This document shows positions 51,197 to 60,178 of a stretch of DNA of 64,000 nt, one piece after another. Source of the stretch: a virus; the IMG/VR virus record IMGVR_UViG_3300045993_000425, positions 102,844-166,843 of that record; one strand, 5' to 3'. The stretch's first letter is position 1, and every line of letters starts with the position of its first letter. Under the pieces are notes generated by a model that saw only the letters and a program-made list of their open reading frames with translations, searched no databases and was not told the origin of the DNA. The position numbers were made by a program, and so were the translations under genes.

Positions 51197-53155
51197 TCAG
51201 AATAAAGCAGTAAACAGACCCTTCTTGATCTTCTTGGAAGAGCCAGTAGCCAAGACACCGGGCTCCAGCTTCTGACCCGTCAATTCCCCAATTTTCTGGG
51301 TCATCCAGTTGTCTGGCCTCAAGTCTGCCTGCCTGGTCTGCTCGACAACCTTCTGCTCAGAGGCTCTACTGGTCGAAATCACCTTGCCAGACTTCTGGAA
51401 GGTGTTCTGGACCATGTATCGGATGGCATCGCAGATGTCGTCCTCGTTGTCGTCTGGGATGTCGGTGGCGTTGCCAGCTTGGTCTAGCTTCCATTTGTAC
51501 CCAGAGAGTCGCTTGGCTAGGTGCTCACAGCCGTCATCCCCTCTAAGAAGATATAGTTCCGGTTGGCGGCTACCTGTCGGCATCATCTTGGACCTGACAG
51601 CCTCAATGCCTCCGATAACATCCTTCTTGTGGGTCCGCATCTTGTAGCCGTGGCGTCGAAAAGTGGCAATGTATGCCGGGTATGCGGTATCAGGCCAACA
51701 GGTTGGATCCCATCTTTTGATCCTAGAGTCGCATAAGTCGAGGCACTGGCTCGGTTCAAGACCTGGGATCTCAAATGCATCTAGGATGAAGAGGCGGCGA
51801 CCGTCTACCCACCCAGTGACGACAGCAAAGCAATGCGTATACCCCCAGTCGATACCTACTACGCACTCGGCCCCCCTCGATTGCAGGAGGCGAATCAGTT
51901 TGTCTCTATCGACATAGGCTGGTGGCGACTCTCCCGTGAGCTCTGTCCACATCTCAGCGGGACCTAGCATGTGCTGCTCACGGTTGAAGTGCGGATAGAC
52001 AGCACCGGCATTTCCAGGCTTTCGGCATAGAAGCTCTGCCTGGGCCATTTCGTTCGACACCTCATCGAACTTTGCGATGGTGTCGCTGACATCCTTCAGG
52101 AGTTTGGCGTTACTGTTCTGGGAGGCTAGTCTCCCCTGGCAAGCTGCTAGGATGCTGCACCGGCTGCATCCATCGTAGGCCTGCATTTTGGCGCACTTGG
52201 AGGCTGCTTTCGGGTCCCGATTCTTGAGGTCATCAAACTCACCGGGGGTGTAGGTCCTTAGAGTTTCATCAGAGTAGAACATCTCCTTCTTTGGGAGCTT
52301 GGTCTTGCACTTCTCCTCTGGGCAGCGAGCGGACACATCCAGCACGTTCCAGTGGCGCAGGATTGTCTTCGTCTTCAGTGCCTCGTCAATCTCCCTCTGT
52401 ACTAATCCTCCTCCAGATTTTCTCGTGCTGGTGAGGACCGTGATAGGAGGCTGCTTGTTTCCATTGACATCGACCTGCATGGAAGGGATGAGCTTCGCCT
52501 GGTCATATGCCTTAGGGAACCGAATTAGGTCAACTTCGTCAGCTGAAAGCCAACTGGTGTGGTCCGAGTTGGCTGATTGTGGAGTGTTTACAATCACCTT
52601 GACGTAGTGGACATGTCTTGTGTAATCATGTCTACCTTTCCTACCGTCTAGCTGCTTCCACTCGTTTCCGGTCAGGATGGAACCGTCTGTTTTGTTCTCA
52701 AACCAGAGGACGGCTACGGTGCGCTTATTGTTTCCGACGAGGAACTCATCAAGGTGCTCCCGCTCGAGGAAGCTTCTCAGGTACTCCTGGGCCTTACTAG
52801 CCTGCTGCTCGATGGCAGCTAGGTGGACTACATTGCGGTCCATATGGAGCATGGCGAGCAGCTCCAGGGCAGCAGCTCCGAGTGTCTTGTAACTGTCTCG
52901 AGAGGCCCAGATCATCACACGTCGGGAGTCGGAACCATCTTCCATCTTCAGCGACCGGCGATTGACTCCAGCATCGTAGATCTCCCACAAGGTGTCCAGG
53001 GTGCTACCCGTTGATAGTTCATCAATTCGGCTGTCTGGGAAGTCAAGCCCGAGATACATCCGTAGCCACTGCCCAAACCCATCTCGACTCTGGCAGGGAG
53101 TCAAGACCAGCTTTCGGAGTAGCTGAACCTCGGGATCGAATGGATTGGAAGCCAT
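51197..53155 (-). CDS. terminase large subunit
   Basis: The packaging motor: an ATPase and a nuclease that cuts the DNA concatemer. In the 652 residues, the Walker A position near 84-91 reads ASRDSYKT, with Tyr where Gly is usual. Walker B near 200 is WLSADEVDLI. The RNase-H-like nuclease begins near 432 with VVGIDWGYTHCFAVVTG and its first metal Asp. Between them is an unusual eight-cysteine region (CPEEKCKTK, then CAKMQAYDGCSRCSILAACQ) that could hold zinc or an iron-sulfur cluster. GAAGGGGAGGGAG precedes the ATG, which overlaps the upstream stop by one base. The gene order upstream-small-large-portal-MuF is classic. Confidence 0.92.
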   Translation of the reverse strand: MASNPFDPEVQLLRKLVLTPCQSRDGFGQWLRMYLGLDFPDSRIDELSTGSTLDTLWEIYDAGVNRRSLKMEDGSDSRRVMIWASRDSYKTLGAAALELLAMLHMDRNVVHLAAIEQQASKAQEYLRSFLEREHLDEFLVGNNKRTVAVLWFENKTDGSILTGNEWKQLDGRKGRHDYTRHVHYVKVIVNTPQSANSDHTSWLSADEVDLIRFPKAYDQAKLIPSMQVDVNGNKQPPITVLTSTRKSGGGLVQREIDEALKTKTILRHWNVLDVSARCPEEKCKTKLPKKEMFYSDETLRTYTPGEFDDLKNRDPKAASKCAKMQAYDGCSRCSILAACQGRLASQNSNAKLLKDVSDTIAKFDEVSNEMAQAELLCRKPGNAGAVYPHFNREQHMLGPAEMWTELTGESPPAYVDRDKLIRLLQSRGAECVVGIDWGYTHCFAVVTGWVDGRRLFILDAFEIPGLEPSQCLDLCDSRIKRWDPTCWPDTAYPAYIATFRRHGYKMRTHKKDVIGGIEAVRSKMMPTGSRQPELYLLRGDDGCEHLAKRLSGYKWKLDQAGNATDIPDDNEDDICDAIRYMVQNTFQKSGKVISTSRASEQKVVEQTRQADLRPDNWMTQKIGELTGQKLEPGVLATGSSKKIKKGLFTALF

Positions 53156-53793
53156 TACTCCCTCCCCTTCTCCATAGCGGCTCGCATCAACTCAGCTTGC
53201 TTTGGAGTCAGGCGACCGCTTAGGGCACCGACTATCCCAACATCTTCCATCTTTTGTTCAGCACCACCAACCATCCGGTGTGTAACCGTCCTTGACTGAT
53301 CCGCTCCGACCAACTTAGCAACAGTCTCAATCACAGACTTATAGTTGCCAAAGCTTTCGATGCGGAAGTCACCCAGGTCATCGGGGTTACCACTAGCCAG
53401 GTACTTCTTGAGCTTCTCACCATGCTCACGGTGAGCCACAGCCAGCACCAAGCTTAGGAACTGTAGTGCTTCGGCTGCTGTCTGCCTCAGGAGCCCATTC
53501 GTCTCGCTGAGAAGTTCTGCCGTGTACTGGTCCCGACGCTCGTCCCACCGACCATCTACTCGAGCACAGCAGACCATCCCGAGGCTCAGGCCGGGATTCA
53601 GAACAGCGATAGCATCACAACCAAGACCACGCAGGTACAACTCATAGAGCCGCTTGTTGAAGTCTACAGACACCCTAGCCTTGCCAGACCTGAGGAACTT
53701 GTCATAGGCTACCTGCTCATCGACCGTGAAACGCTCCAAAGATGACTTCGCTGTCAGCTCTGGGTCTGGCTTCCTGATGATTTCATCCGACAT
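53155..53793 (-). CDS. probable terminase small subunit
   Basis: A 212-residue protein immediately upstream of, and coupled to, the terminase large subunit. The N-terminal part has a helix-turn-helix-like stretch (GLGCDAIAVLNPGLSLGMVC, then WDERRDQYTAELL), and the rest is helical (LQFLSLVLAVAHREHGEKLK). Small terminase subunits are DNA-recognition proteins of about this size and make-up with an N-terminal helix-turn-helix. The name rests on position and shape, not on a specific signature. The ATG lies behind AGAGGGC. Confidence 0.6.
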   Translation of the reverse strand: MSDEIIRKPDPELTAKSSLERFTVDEQVAYDKFLRSGKARVSVDFNKRLYELYLRGLGCDAIAVLNPGLSLGMVCCARVDGRWDERRDQYTAELLSETNGLLRQTAAEALQFLSLVLAVAHREHGEKLKKYLASGNPDDLGDFRIESFGNYKSVIETVAKLVGADQSRTVTHRMVGGAEQKMEDVGIVGALSGRLTPKQAELMRAAMEKGRE

Positions 53794-53795
53794 GA

Positions 53796-54269
53796 CTAGC
53801 CCTCTTCACCGAAAATAGCCTTGGCTGCCTTCGCCTGGTCAAAGCGTCCATACCGGCGGAAATCGTTGACGATATTGACCCCCTCCTCGGTGTCAACCAG
53901 GGCTCTGCCAGGAACAGGAGCCTTGCGCTCTCCTACGAACAGTTCCTTTGCCCTACCTCTCTTGCCCTTGGACTTCAGGATTAGGAGCCAGTCATCCCCC
54001 AGGAGCTCATGCACCCAAGTCTCGAATGTCTTGAACCGCTTCTCCATGTCTTCTGGTAGTTCGCCGGATGGAACGATGACACAAGTGACGATTCTAGTCT
54101 CGCTGTCATGCCCTAGCTGGTGAGTCTCACAAGGGAACAGAACGAGAGGCCACAGCTTCAATTGGTGAAGCTGTGCCTCGTGGATGCCACCCGTCATCTG
54201 CGTCATGAGGCGTAGCCTAGCTAGCTGCTCCTTTACGCTGGGGTCAGCATTGTCCTTAGGCGAAGGCAT
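53796..54269 (-). CDS. hypothetical protein, 157 aa
   Basis: Between the phosphoesterase and the small terminase, with a 14-base overlap upstream and two bases downstream. The protein MPSPKDNADPSVKEQLARLR... has a strand pair (HQLKLWPLVLFPCETHQLGH), a helix MEKRFKTFETWVHELLGDDW and a basic LKSKGKRGRAKELFVGERK. It could be a small packaging-associated or nucleic-acid-binding protein; no family recognised. Confidence 0.65.
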   Translation of the reverse strand: MPSPKDNADPSVKEQLARLRLMTQMTGGIHEAQLHQLKLWPLVLFPCETHQLGHDSETRIVTCVIVPSGELPEDMEKRFKTFETWVHELLGDDWLLILKSKGKRGRAKELFVGERKAPVPGRALVDTEEGVNIVNDFRRYGRFDQAKAAKAIFGEEG

Positions 54270-55236
54270 CTACTGCCCCCTTGACCATGCTCGCCAGGAC
54301 ATCCTTATCGGTTCCATTCTTGGGCTTGTAGGCATCGAAGAACTTCTTGAACGCTACAGACAACCCATCCGACTCCTTCACCTTCGCATGATGGAGGTCG
54401 GTAGCAAAGATCCGAAAGCGAACATCGGCCGCCTTCAGTTGTAGCTTCCTCTTGGTACACCATGCCTGAGAACCGACCAAGTCGACGCAGACCTTGTCAC
54501 CACTCTTCACCTTGTCCATCTGACTTTCCACCGAGAGGCCGCCCTCTACCTCATTCTCGGACAGATTCCAGATGCGGCGAAGGCTAGACCCTGTCGGGAT
54601 GTGAACTGGCGTATTGCTGCCATCCAGTACCCAGATTGCTCTTTCGATGTTGGCATCTGATACTGTCTGCCACCTCGGAGCACCTGGATACCAGACCTTC
54701 CCAAACTTTCCTGGGGTGTGAATGTGCCCACTGATGATGGTCTTCTGCGTCACCTTGTTGGGATCGATTGCATCCTTAGCGAAGAAGCCATTGTCATAGG
54801 ATGCACCATCGAATGTCTGATGACAGATTAGGGTGTCGCCACCTAGACTGTTTGCTGCTGCGATGAACTCGTCCTGGTCGTGGCAGTAGGAGACGAACGA
54901 CAATCCGCCGATCTCGATAGGGGAGTCGATTACCTTGATGGCTCCACTATGTACCTGCATGGCATGGGCTACAGCCATGCGGTCCCCTGGCCGGTCGTGG
55001 TTCCCAACCAAAGCAATGACAGAGGCCTCAGTTTCAACGATCTGCTTGAAAGCCTGAATCCAGAACCGCTGCACCTCGACGTTGACGATGGCATGGGTGT
55101 GATACTGGTCACCCAGGAAGATGACCGTATCGATTTCTCGCTGGCGACAGACCCTCACGATGAGTCGAATCAGGTTGCCGCAGTCCTCGAGGTCATCTGG
55201 CTTCGCATGAACATCGCCAACCAGTAGGTACTTCAT
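54256..55236 (-). CDS. calcineurin-like metallophosphoesterase
   Basis: A 326-residue enzyme with the metallophosphoesterase signature in full: GDVHAK at residue 7, FLGDQYH near 40, VGNHDRPGDR near 78, and ISGHIHTPGKF near 168, all from the N-terminal 190 residues; two metal ions are expected. The C-terminal 130 residues form a separate domain rich in Lys (KRKLQLKAADVRFRIF). The layout recalls phage Mre11/SbcD-like nucleases (T4 gp47), but no gp46/SbcC partner is coded nearby, so nuclease or phosphatase remain both possible. The ATGA overlaps the upstream stop. Confidence 0.85.
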   Translation of the reverse strand: MKYLLVGDVHAKPDDLEDCGNLIRLIVRVCRQREIDTVIFLGDQYHTHAIVNVEVQRFWIQAFKQIVETEASVIALVGNHDRPGDRMAVAHAMQVHSGAIKVIDSPIEIGGLSFVSYCHDQDEFIAAANSLGGDTLICHQTFDGASYDNGFFAKDAIDPNKVTQKTIISGHIHTPGKFGKVWYPGAPRWQTVSDANIERAIWVLDGSNTPVHIPTGSSLRRIWNLSENEVEGGLSVESQMDKVKSGDKVCVDLVGSQAWCTKRKLQLKAADVRFRIFATDLHHAKVKESDGLSVAFKKFFDAYKPKNGTDKDVLASMVKGAVDAFA

Positions 55237-55484
55237 GACGCTCTACCTTCCGCCTTCTCGATGGCAGCTCTGGCTTCCCCCTCGGCGTTTTCTTCCTGTG
55301 CTAGCAGCTTTTTGATAGCGTCGTAGAGGTCTGGAGCGGCTGAGATCAACTGTGCATTGGCTCTGGTACGCTTGCCTGGGTCAGGAAACGAACAGATGAC
55401 CCCAGGTCGACCAGAGGGGATGACCTCATCCACGGCACCTCTGTACTCTAGAATTGCCCAAGGACCAGGCGTATGTGCGGACAT
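55233..55484 (-). CDS. conserved phage hypothetical protein (HTPGPW type), 83 aa
   Basis: I start it at MSAHTPGPWAILEYRGAVDE because small phage proteins with an MSAHTPGPW opening and an ANAQLISAAPDLYDAIKKL end are widespread, and AGAAAGGTC precedes this ATG. An earlier ATG at 55550 overlaps the methyltransferase stop and is possible. The family has no known function. It is coupled to the phosphoesterase downstream. Confidence 0.75.
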   Translation of the reverse strand: MSAHTPGPWAILEYRGAVDEVIPSGRPGVICSFPDPGKRTRANAQLISAAPDLYDAIKKLLAQEENAEGEARAAIEKAEGRAS

Positions 55485-55536
55485 CGTGATGACCTTTCTG
55501 GCACTCAGGATCTTCCTCATCCCCTTGATGAGTGCC

Positions 55537-58500
55537 TTAGCTGTGATCATTCTCTTCAGCCTCTGCTGCCATGACCGCTTCGATACGACGACCCAGCCAT
55601 CTGATCACGGGAACAGCCATGCTGTTGCCCAAGGCCTTGTAGCGGGGACCATCGGCTTTCTTTCCGAAGGGAAGCAACGTATAGGAATCTGGAAATCCCT
55701 GAAGCCTCTCACACTCCTTAGGGGTCAGACGACGAACGGCAGCACCTACCCGAGTACCTGGAGCGTTCTCAACTTCTGTTGGAGACACGATACGAACCCC
55801 TCGATCAGTCTTCTTCGCCTCCGCTACAGTCGTCAGCGAGGGAGCTACATCGATAGGTACGATCTGAAGCTCATTGCCTGATTTCGAAGCCGGGAACATG
55901 TCGAAGACCACTGAATTGGGTTGCCCCTGAGCCTTCAGAGTCTGGTGCGGGTCTTCCATGTCGAGATGAGCCACATTGCCTCCTGAGCCTTGGTTAACAC
56001 TAACTAGCTGACCGATGGGGTTGAACATCACAACAGCGGGAGGGTGAGCCCCAGAAGCAAGAGGGTGACACGGGTCACCAGGCTTGGGGCTGGAGCGATT
56101 GGCAGGATGCGTGAGCTGGGTAGTGTCGAAAGCCAGAAGCACAGCAACAGATGGAACGTGGTTTGTTGCGCTGATCGAGTGGCACGGCACTCCAGGCACA
56201 GGATTGGATCTGTTTTCCTTATCCGAGATGTGTCCAGTGTCGAACGGAATCACCGCATACACAGTGGGAGGAGTGCCTGTATCTAGGGGATGCACCACCG
56301 CATGACGGTCGACGCAGTTCAGGGTGTAGGTGGTGCCATCATCAAGCACCTCACCGTACTGAGGACCATTCTCAGGCTCTCGGCCGATGGCTGCACCCTT
56401 GATGCAGTAGGTAGGAACTACCACAGAAGGACCACAGCCTCCATTCGCATGAGACTGATCGTGGTTGCCAGCACGAAGAGTTGGTGACACCTCTCCCGCA
56501 TCGCCACCATCGCTTTTGCTGGAGAACGCAAGGACACACAATCCATCGGTCTGGAAACCGGGAGACGGAGTCTGAGAAGCACCCCGGCTCGACCTTGCCA
56601 TCAGGGGAGGGACGACAGTCTCTCCGAATACATTGCAAGCACCCGGCCCATCCGAAGAAAGGGCATCGCTGACCCTGGCATCAGGCTTGATCCCGATCTG
56701 GTTGCTGGTCTGGCTGTTGCGAAGTTGGCGAGGACTTATGAAGCCAGGAGACAGTGACGGAATCAAAGCACCGTTCTTGTTGATGTCCCCATTATCTGAG
56801 GCTCCGCACATCCCACCACCTGCGGTCAGGGATTCTGCGATGTCTGGAACAGCGGATGCCTTGGAGACGACAAAGGTGTCCTGAGCGTCCCTGCCGGTTC
56901 CGAACTGGTTTCCGCTGGGACCACCACTCAGGCAGTAAGCGGGGTTGGGGAATCCGACAGGCTGGAGTCCTCCTCCACACTCGAAGTCTGTTCCGAGCCC
57001 GCCACCAGCTGTAGAGCGTGAGCTAATTGTTTCGGTAATACTTTTCCCCGCTTCTCTGCGCGACGGAGGATCCCGAGGCACGCCTTCTTCGATAGGTAGT
57101 AGCGCGTCTCCACAGGCCCATCCTCCAGAACCTGCTCGAGAAAGCACAAAGACACGTCTGCGCCGCTGGGCCACTCCGAAGTACTGGGCATCAAGGACTC
57201 GCCACGCTGCCGTCCTTTTGGGTCCAGTGACCAGACCCGAACGGCTCCATTTGCCGTCTGGGACGATGGGCTCTTCTGCACCGACCAATCCCGCCAAGAA
57301 ACACCCGAATGCGTTGTCTTTGGAGGTGAGGACTCCTGGGACATTCTCCCAGAGGATCCAGGCTGGCTCTTGTCCTGCGTCAACTCTTCGGCGGTCGATG
57401 GCATCTGCGATCCTCACAAACTCAAGTGAAAGGTTTCCACGCTGGTCAGAAAGTCCCTTACGAAGTCCCGCCACCGAGAAGCTCTGGCAGTTGTGAACCA
57501 CGGCTCCGTTGAGGATGTAGGAGTGATCTTCCTCTACTTCGATATTATACACCGTCTGGGTAGTTCCAGAGGAAACAAAACCAGAAACACGCCGCAGTAG
57601 ATGTTGGTCGATCTGATACGACTTCCTAGAAACAGATGCGTGGTGAGCAGACATCGTCCAGTACGACTGCTGATTGACGGTTCGACCTTCGATGACAGTG
57701 GTTGGCTTTTTCTCGTTCCAAACAAGGCTTCCAACCCATCCAAGAGTCTGGACTAGGTCACGCATCCCGAAAGCCAGAGCAGGAGACACCGAATTAGCAA
57801 CCCAGTGAGTGTCTGATACCGTATGCCCATCCGTGGCCCGATAGCCAGACACCAACTCACCACGGTTCTTATCCGACAATACCCAGGAAGGAATCCTCTT
57901 CCCTTCTGAATACATCCCAAAGTTGGACTGAAGCCACTTCGCAAGCTCAGTGTCGCAGATTTGAATCTTGTGAACCGTTCTTTCCTGAGACACAGAGTAC
58001 CGAAGCTTTGGGAACGACCGCTTGAATACCTCTAGCTTGGCAGCAGACAGTCCCAACAGAACCATGCATCGTTCACCTTGCCAACGCACCCATCCATCAC
58101 CAAGATACCAACCAGCCATCTCCATAATCTTTGCCGATGTCAGGGCAGAGGTCGGAGACGTTACAGAGTGTTCATCACCGAACTTGGTTAGAGCAACCCA
58201 GCAGGCCCTATCGCTAGATGTGGTCTCCTGACCAACCAGCTCAGAAGCAGGAATCCAACGAGAATCAGAGATGGTCTCAATCCTTGCGTACTTGCCGTTG
58301 CGGCGAGTGTTCTGTGAATTGACCACCCTAGACAGGTAAGGGTGATTCGGTGTGGTGACATGGTCTGGCTGACCAACCGCCGACAAGTTGCCCACAAGCT
58401 TCTCATCTATGCCGACCCGAACCACTCGTCGCAGTCTACCGAGAGATGTCACAACCAAGTCACCAGACTTCACTTCCTCAATTGGAAGGTATCCATCGCT

Positions 58501-58752
58501 AGTCAGAACCAGATGACCAGCAGTGAAGCACGGTGTCCCTCCTACGAAAACATCTGGTGCCTCGATTTCACCGGCATCCAGCTTGGCAACAAGGGTCGTC
58601 ATGTCTCCAAGGTTTGGCACCTGTGGGTAGTGGTGAGCTAGAACCTGACTCGGGAACTTCTCGATCTCCGAGAACCACACCGGCTGCCACCCAAGGGGCT
58701 CCCAAGCAGCACTAGGAGCCTCAATGCCGCTACATACCGACCCGTACTTCAT
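55537..58752 (-). CDS. cytosine-5 DNA methyltransferase with intein in the catalytic loop
   Basis: A 1071-residue precursor, 724 after loss of a 347-residue intein (residues 75-421). The extein shows MKYGSVCSGIEAPSAAWEPL (motif I, SAM binding), VGGTP-CQSFSVAG (motif IV, PC with the catalytic Cys), WENVPGV (ENV), AQRRRRVFVLSR (QRR), and at the end LTPKECERLQGFPDSY and ALGNSMAVPV (motifs IX-X). The long variable region between VIII and IX (about 420 residues, Ser/Gly/Pro-rich) is much larger than usual for target recognition. It methylates cytosine in phage DNA, probably against host restriction. The intein must be removed to rebuild the Pro-Cys. ATGA overlap with the GroES-like gene. Confidence 0.93.
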   Translation of the reverse strand: MKYGSVCSGIEAPSAAWEPLGWQPVWFSEIEKFPSQVLAHHYPQVPNLGDMTTLVAKLDAGEIEAPDVFVGGTPCFTAGHLVLTSDGYLPIEEVKSGDLVVTSLGRLRRVVRVGIDEKLVGNLSAVGQPDHVTTPNHPYLSRVVNSQNTRRNGKYARIETISDSRWIPASELVGQETTSSDRACWVALTKFGDEHSVTSPTSALTSAKIMEMAGWYLGDGWVRWQGERCMVLLGLSAAKLEVFKRSFPKLRYSVSQERTVHKIQICDTELAKWLQSNFGMYSEGKRIPSWVLSDKNRGELVSGYRATDGHTVSDTHWVANSVSPALAFGMRDLVQTLGWVGSLVWNEKKPTTVIEGRTVNQQSYWTMSAHHASVSRKSYQIDQHLLRRVSGFVSSGTTQTVYNIEVEEDHSYILNGAVVHNCQSFSVAGLRKGLSDQRGNLSLEFVRIADAIDRRRVDAGQEPAWILWENVPGVLTSKDNAFGCFLAGLVGAEEPIVPDGKWSRSGLVTGPKRTAAWRVLDAQYFGVAQRRRRVFVLSRAGSGGWACGDALLPIEEGVPRDPPSRREAGKSITETISSRSTAGGGLGTDFECGGGLQPVGFPNPAYCLSGGPSGNQFGTGRDAQDTFVVSKASAVPDIAESLTAGGGMCGASDNGDINKNGALIPSLSPGFISPRQLRNSQTSNQIGIKPDARVSDALSSDGPGACNVFGETVVPPLMARSSRGASQTPSPGFQTDGLCVLAFSSKSDGGDAGEVSPTLRAGNHDQSHANGGCGPSVVVPTYCIKGAAIGREPENGPQYGEVLDDGTTYTLNCVDRHAVVHPLDTGTPPTVYAVIPFDTGHISDKENRSNPVPGVPCHSISATNHVPSVAVLLAFDTTQLTHPANRSSPKPGDPCHPLASGAHPPAVVMFNPIGQLVSVNQGSGGNVAHLDMEDPHQTLKAQGQPNSVVFDMFPASKSGNELQIVPIDVAPSLTTVAEAKKTDRGVRIVSPTEVENAPGTRVGAAVRRLTPKECERLQGFPDSYTLLPFGKKADGPRYKALGNSMAVPVIRWLGRRIEAVMAAEAEENDHS
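57490..58530 (-). other. intein at the catalytic Cys of the methyltransferase (347 aa)
   Basis: Starts CFTAGHLVLTSDGYLPIEEV, with block B TTPNHPYLS, LAGLIDADG helices MEMAGWYLGDGWV and VSGYRATDGH, block F YNIEVEEDHSYI, and GAVVHN at the end. The +1 Cys is the methyltransferase nucleophile. Confidence 0.95.
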
Positions 58753-59051
58753 GACTGCACCTCCACCATGACGACAGCGGTGGCAGGAACGAGAATCGCC
58801 TCTCGACCATCAGGGAGCAGGTGCTTGCTGGTTCCGTATGGAGCCTTGACATCTCGCCCAGGTACGAAGACCTTGTCGCCAGGACGAAGCCCATCGGGAC
58901 CGTGAACGAGGACTGTCAGACCGACTAGCCCCTGTAGGTTCTGGATCTGCATCAGACCACTAGAACGGACCTGAGTCACCGCTCCCGTGAAAGGAAACGG
59001 CTCCGTTGCGACGAGTCCGTTGGATGTCCTGAGTGTCCGAGATTCTGTCAT
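58749..59051 (-). CDS. GroES-like protein
   Basis: A 100-residue protein whose size and C-terminal two-thirds fit a GroES beta-barrel: VLVHGPDGLRPGDKVFVPGR (as in GDIVIFNDG), then PDGREAILVPATAVVMVEVQ, which lines up with the GroES end EEVLIMSESDILAIVE. The mobile-loop region would fall in RSSGLMQIQNLQG and is not obvious. A phage GroEL is coded at 63008, which makes a co-chaperonin plausible. It is coupled (ATGA) to the sigma factor upstream and to the methyltransferase downstream. The call is tentative; other small beta-barrel folds are possible. Confidence 0.5.
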   Translation of the reverse strand: MTESRTLRTSNGLVATEPFPFTGAVTQVRSSGLMQIQNLQGLVGLTVLVHGPDGLRPGDKVFVPGRDVKAPYGTSKHLLPDGREAILVPATAVVMVEVQS

Positions 59052-60133
59052 GCCTCACTACTAGCAGAAAGATCGACATCTACTCCCCGCAGCCGGAGCA
59101 CCTTGACCTCAAGAACAGGAAGAGACGAGATCTCTCGCGTGAGGATGTCTGCCTCCTGCTTGTACTCTGTAGCTATGTCTGGACGATTCGCATCAACGTC
59201 AGCCCAGTTCTCGATGACTCTAGAGCACAGGTCGTCATCTTTCGTGTGTGTATTGCCAGTACTAGCCAGCAGACCTGTCTCTGTCGTGACGTTGCTAGCG
59301 GACAGGATGTGGAGCATGTCCTCCTGCGTCGTCAGCTTGTCTCCAACCTCCGTCTCCATCTCATTGAGTGAGCGATGAACTGAACCGTAGTCGACGGGGG
59401 CATCCTTGGGCTGCCTTCGCATCAGCTTCCGAACACGATAGAGGATCTTCCTATCGTTGGGGAAGAAGTGTACGAATGTCGCGCTGTTATCGTCGATGAA
59501 GTTGCCCAGCATTCGACCAATGACGACAGCCCTGAAGGTCTTCTTGTAGGGGCCAACGTACTTGTCCACTGCCTCACTTAGGCCTACTGCGGCGATTTGG
59601 TTGAAATCCATCAGGTCCAGGTGCGACTTCTTGTTGCGTCCCCAGAAGATCCTCGCTTGGCTGATCGCTAGGGGTAGGTTGCACTGGATGAGTTGGTGTC
59701 GCAGCTCTCGGATCTTCTCGACCACCCCAAGCATCCGCCTCCCATTGCGCTCAGACTCCCAGCCACCTTGGCGAAGGATGAACTCGATGAAGGTCCAGTT
59801 GAAGTTGAAGCGAGTCAGGGCAATGGGGTCCTTATTCCGCAGAGCCACAGAGATATGAGCCTTGAATGTGACATCTCGCTCTCTGAAGTAAGGCCTAGCA
59901 GTCAGGATGTTTTTGCACTGGTCCACGAAAGCCTGGTAGACAGAAGCACCTCGAGTGTGTCGGACGAGGAGCCGCCTGAGCTCTGTCTCAAGGGTGACTA
60001 GGTGATTGACCTGCCACTCCTGAAGACTGTCTGTATTCTCCCCGTACTCAGCCAGGATGGGCTCCAGCTGCTGGAGGTAGCGGATGTACTGCTCATCGAG
60101 ATGGTACTGCTCAAAGCGATTGTCTGGTCGCAT
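59048..60133 (-). CDS. sigma70-family RNA polymerase sigma factor
   Basis: The start MRPDNRFEQYHLDEQYIRYL is chosen over an upstream TTG because GAAAGGAC precedes it; length 361. Residues about 165-235 show sigma region 2: NLPLAISQARIFWGRNKKSH, DLMDFNQIAAVGLSEAVDKY, and FRAVVIGRMLGNFIDD, with the core-binding DL and the -10 recognition helix. Region 4 is weak (ISSLPVLEVKVLRLRGVDVD). The N-terminal 150 residues are helical and unlike housekeeping sigma factors. Large phages code such factors (T4 gp55, SPO1 gp34) for late transcription. The promoter it uses is not identifiable here. ATGA overlap with the GroES-like gene. Confidence 0.75.
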   Translation of the reverse strand: MRPDNRFEQYHLDEQYIRYLQQLEPILAEYGENTDSLQEWQVNHLVTLETELRRLLVRHTRGASVYQAFVDQCKNILTARPYFRERDVTFKAHISVALRNKDPIALTRFNFNWTFIEFILRQGGWESERNGRRMLGVVEKIRELRHQLIQCNLPLAISQARIFWGRNKKSHLDLMDFNQIAAVGLSEAVDKYVGPYKKTFRAVVIGRMLGNFIDDNSATFVHFFPNDRKILYRVRKLMRRQPKDAPVDYGSVHRSLNEMETEVGDKLTTQEDMLHILSASNVTTETGLLASTGNTHTKDDDLCSRVIENWADVDANRPDIATEYKQEADILTREISSLPVLEVKVLRLRGVDVDLSASSEA

Positions 60134-60178
60134 TCGTCTAGTCCTTTCGTACAGCCCCAAAAACAGCCCCGAGGCTAG

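Noticed and set aside
56928-57404. A 158-codon frame on the same strand inside the methyltransferase gene.
   Set aside because: It lies wholly inside the real gene in another frame, has no ribosome site, and its composition follows the real gene's codons.
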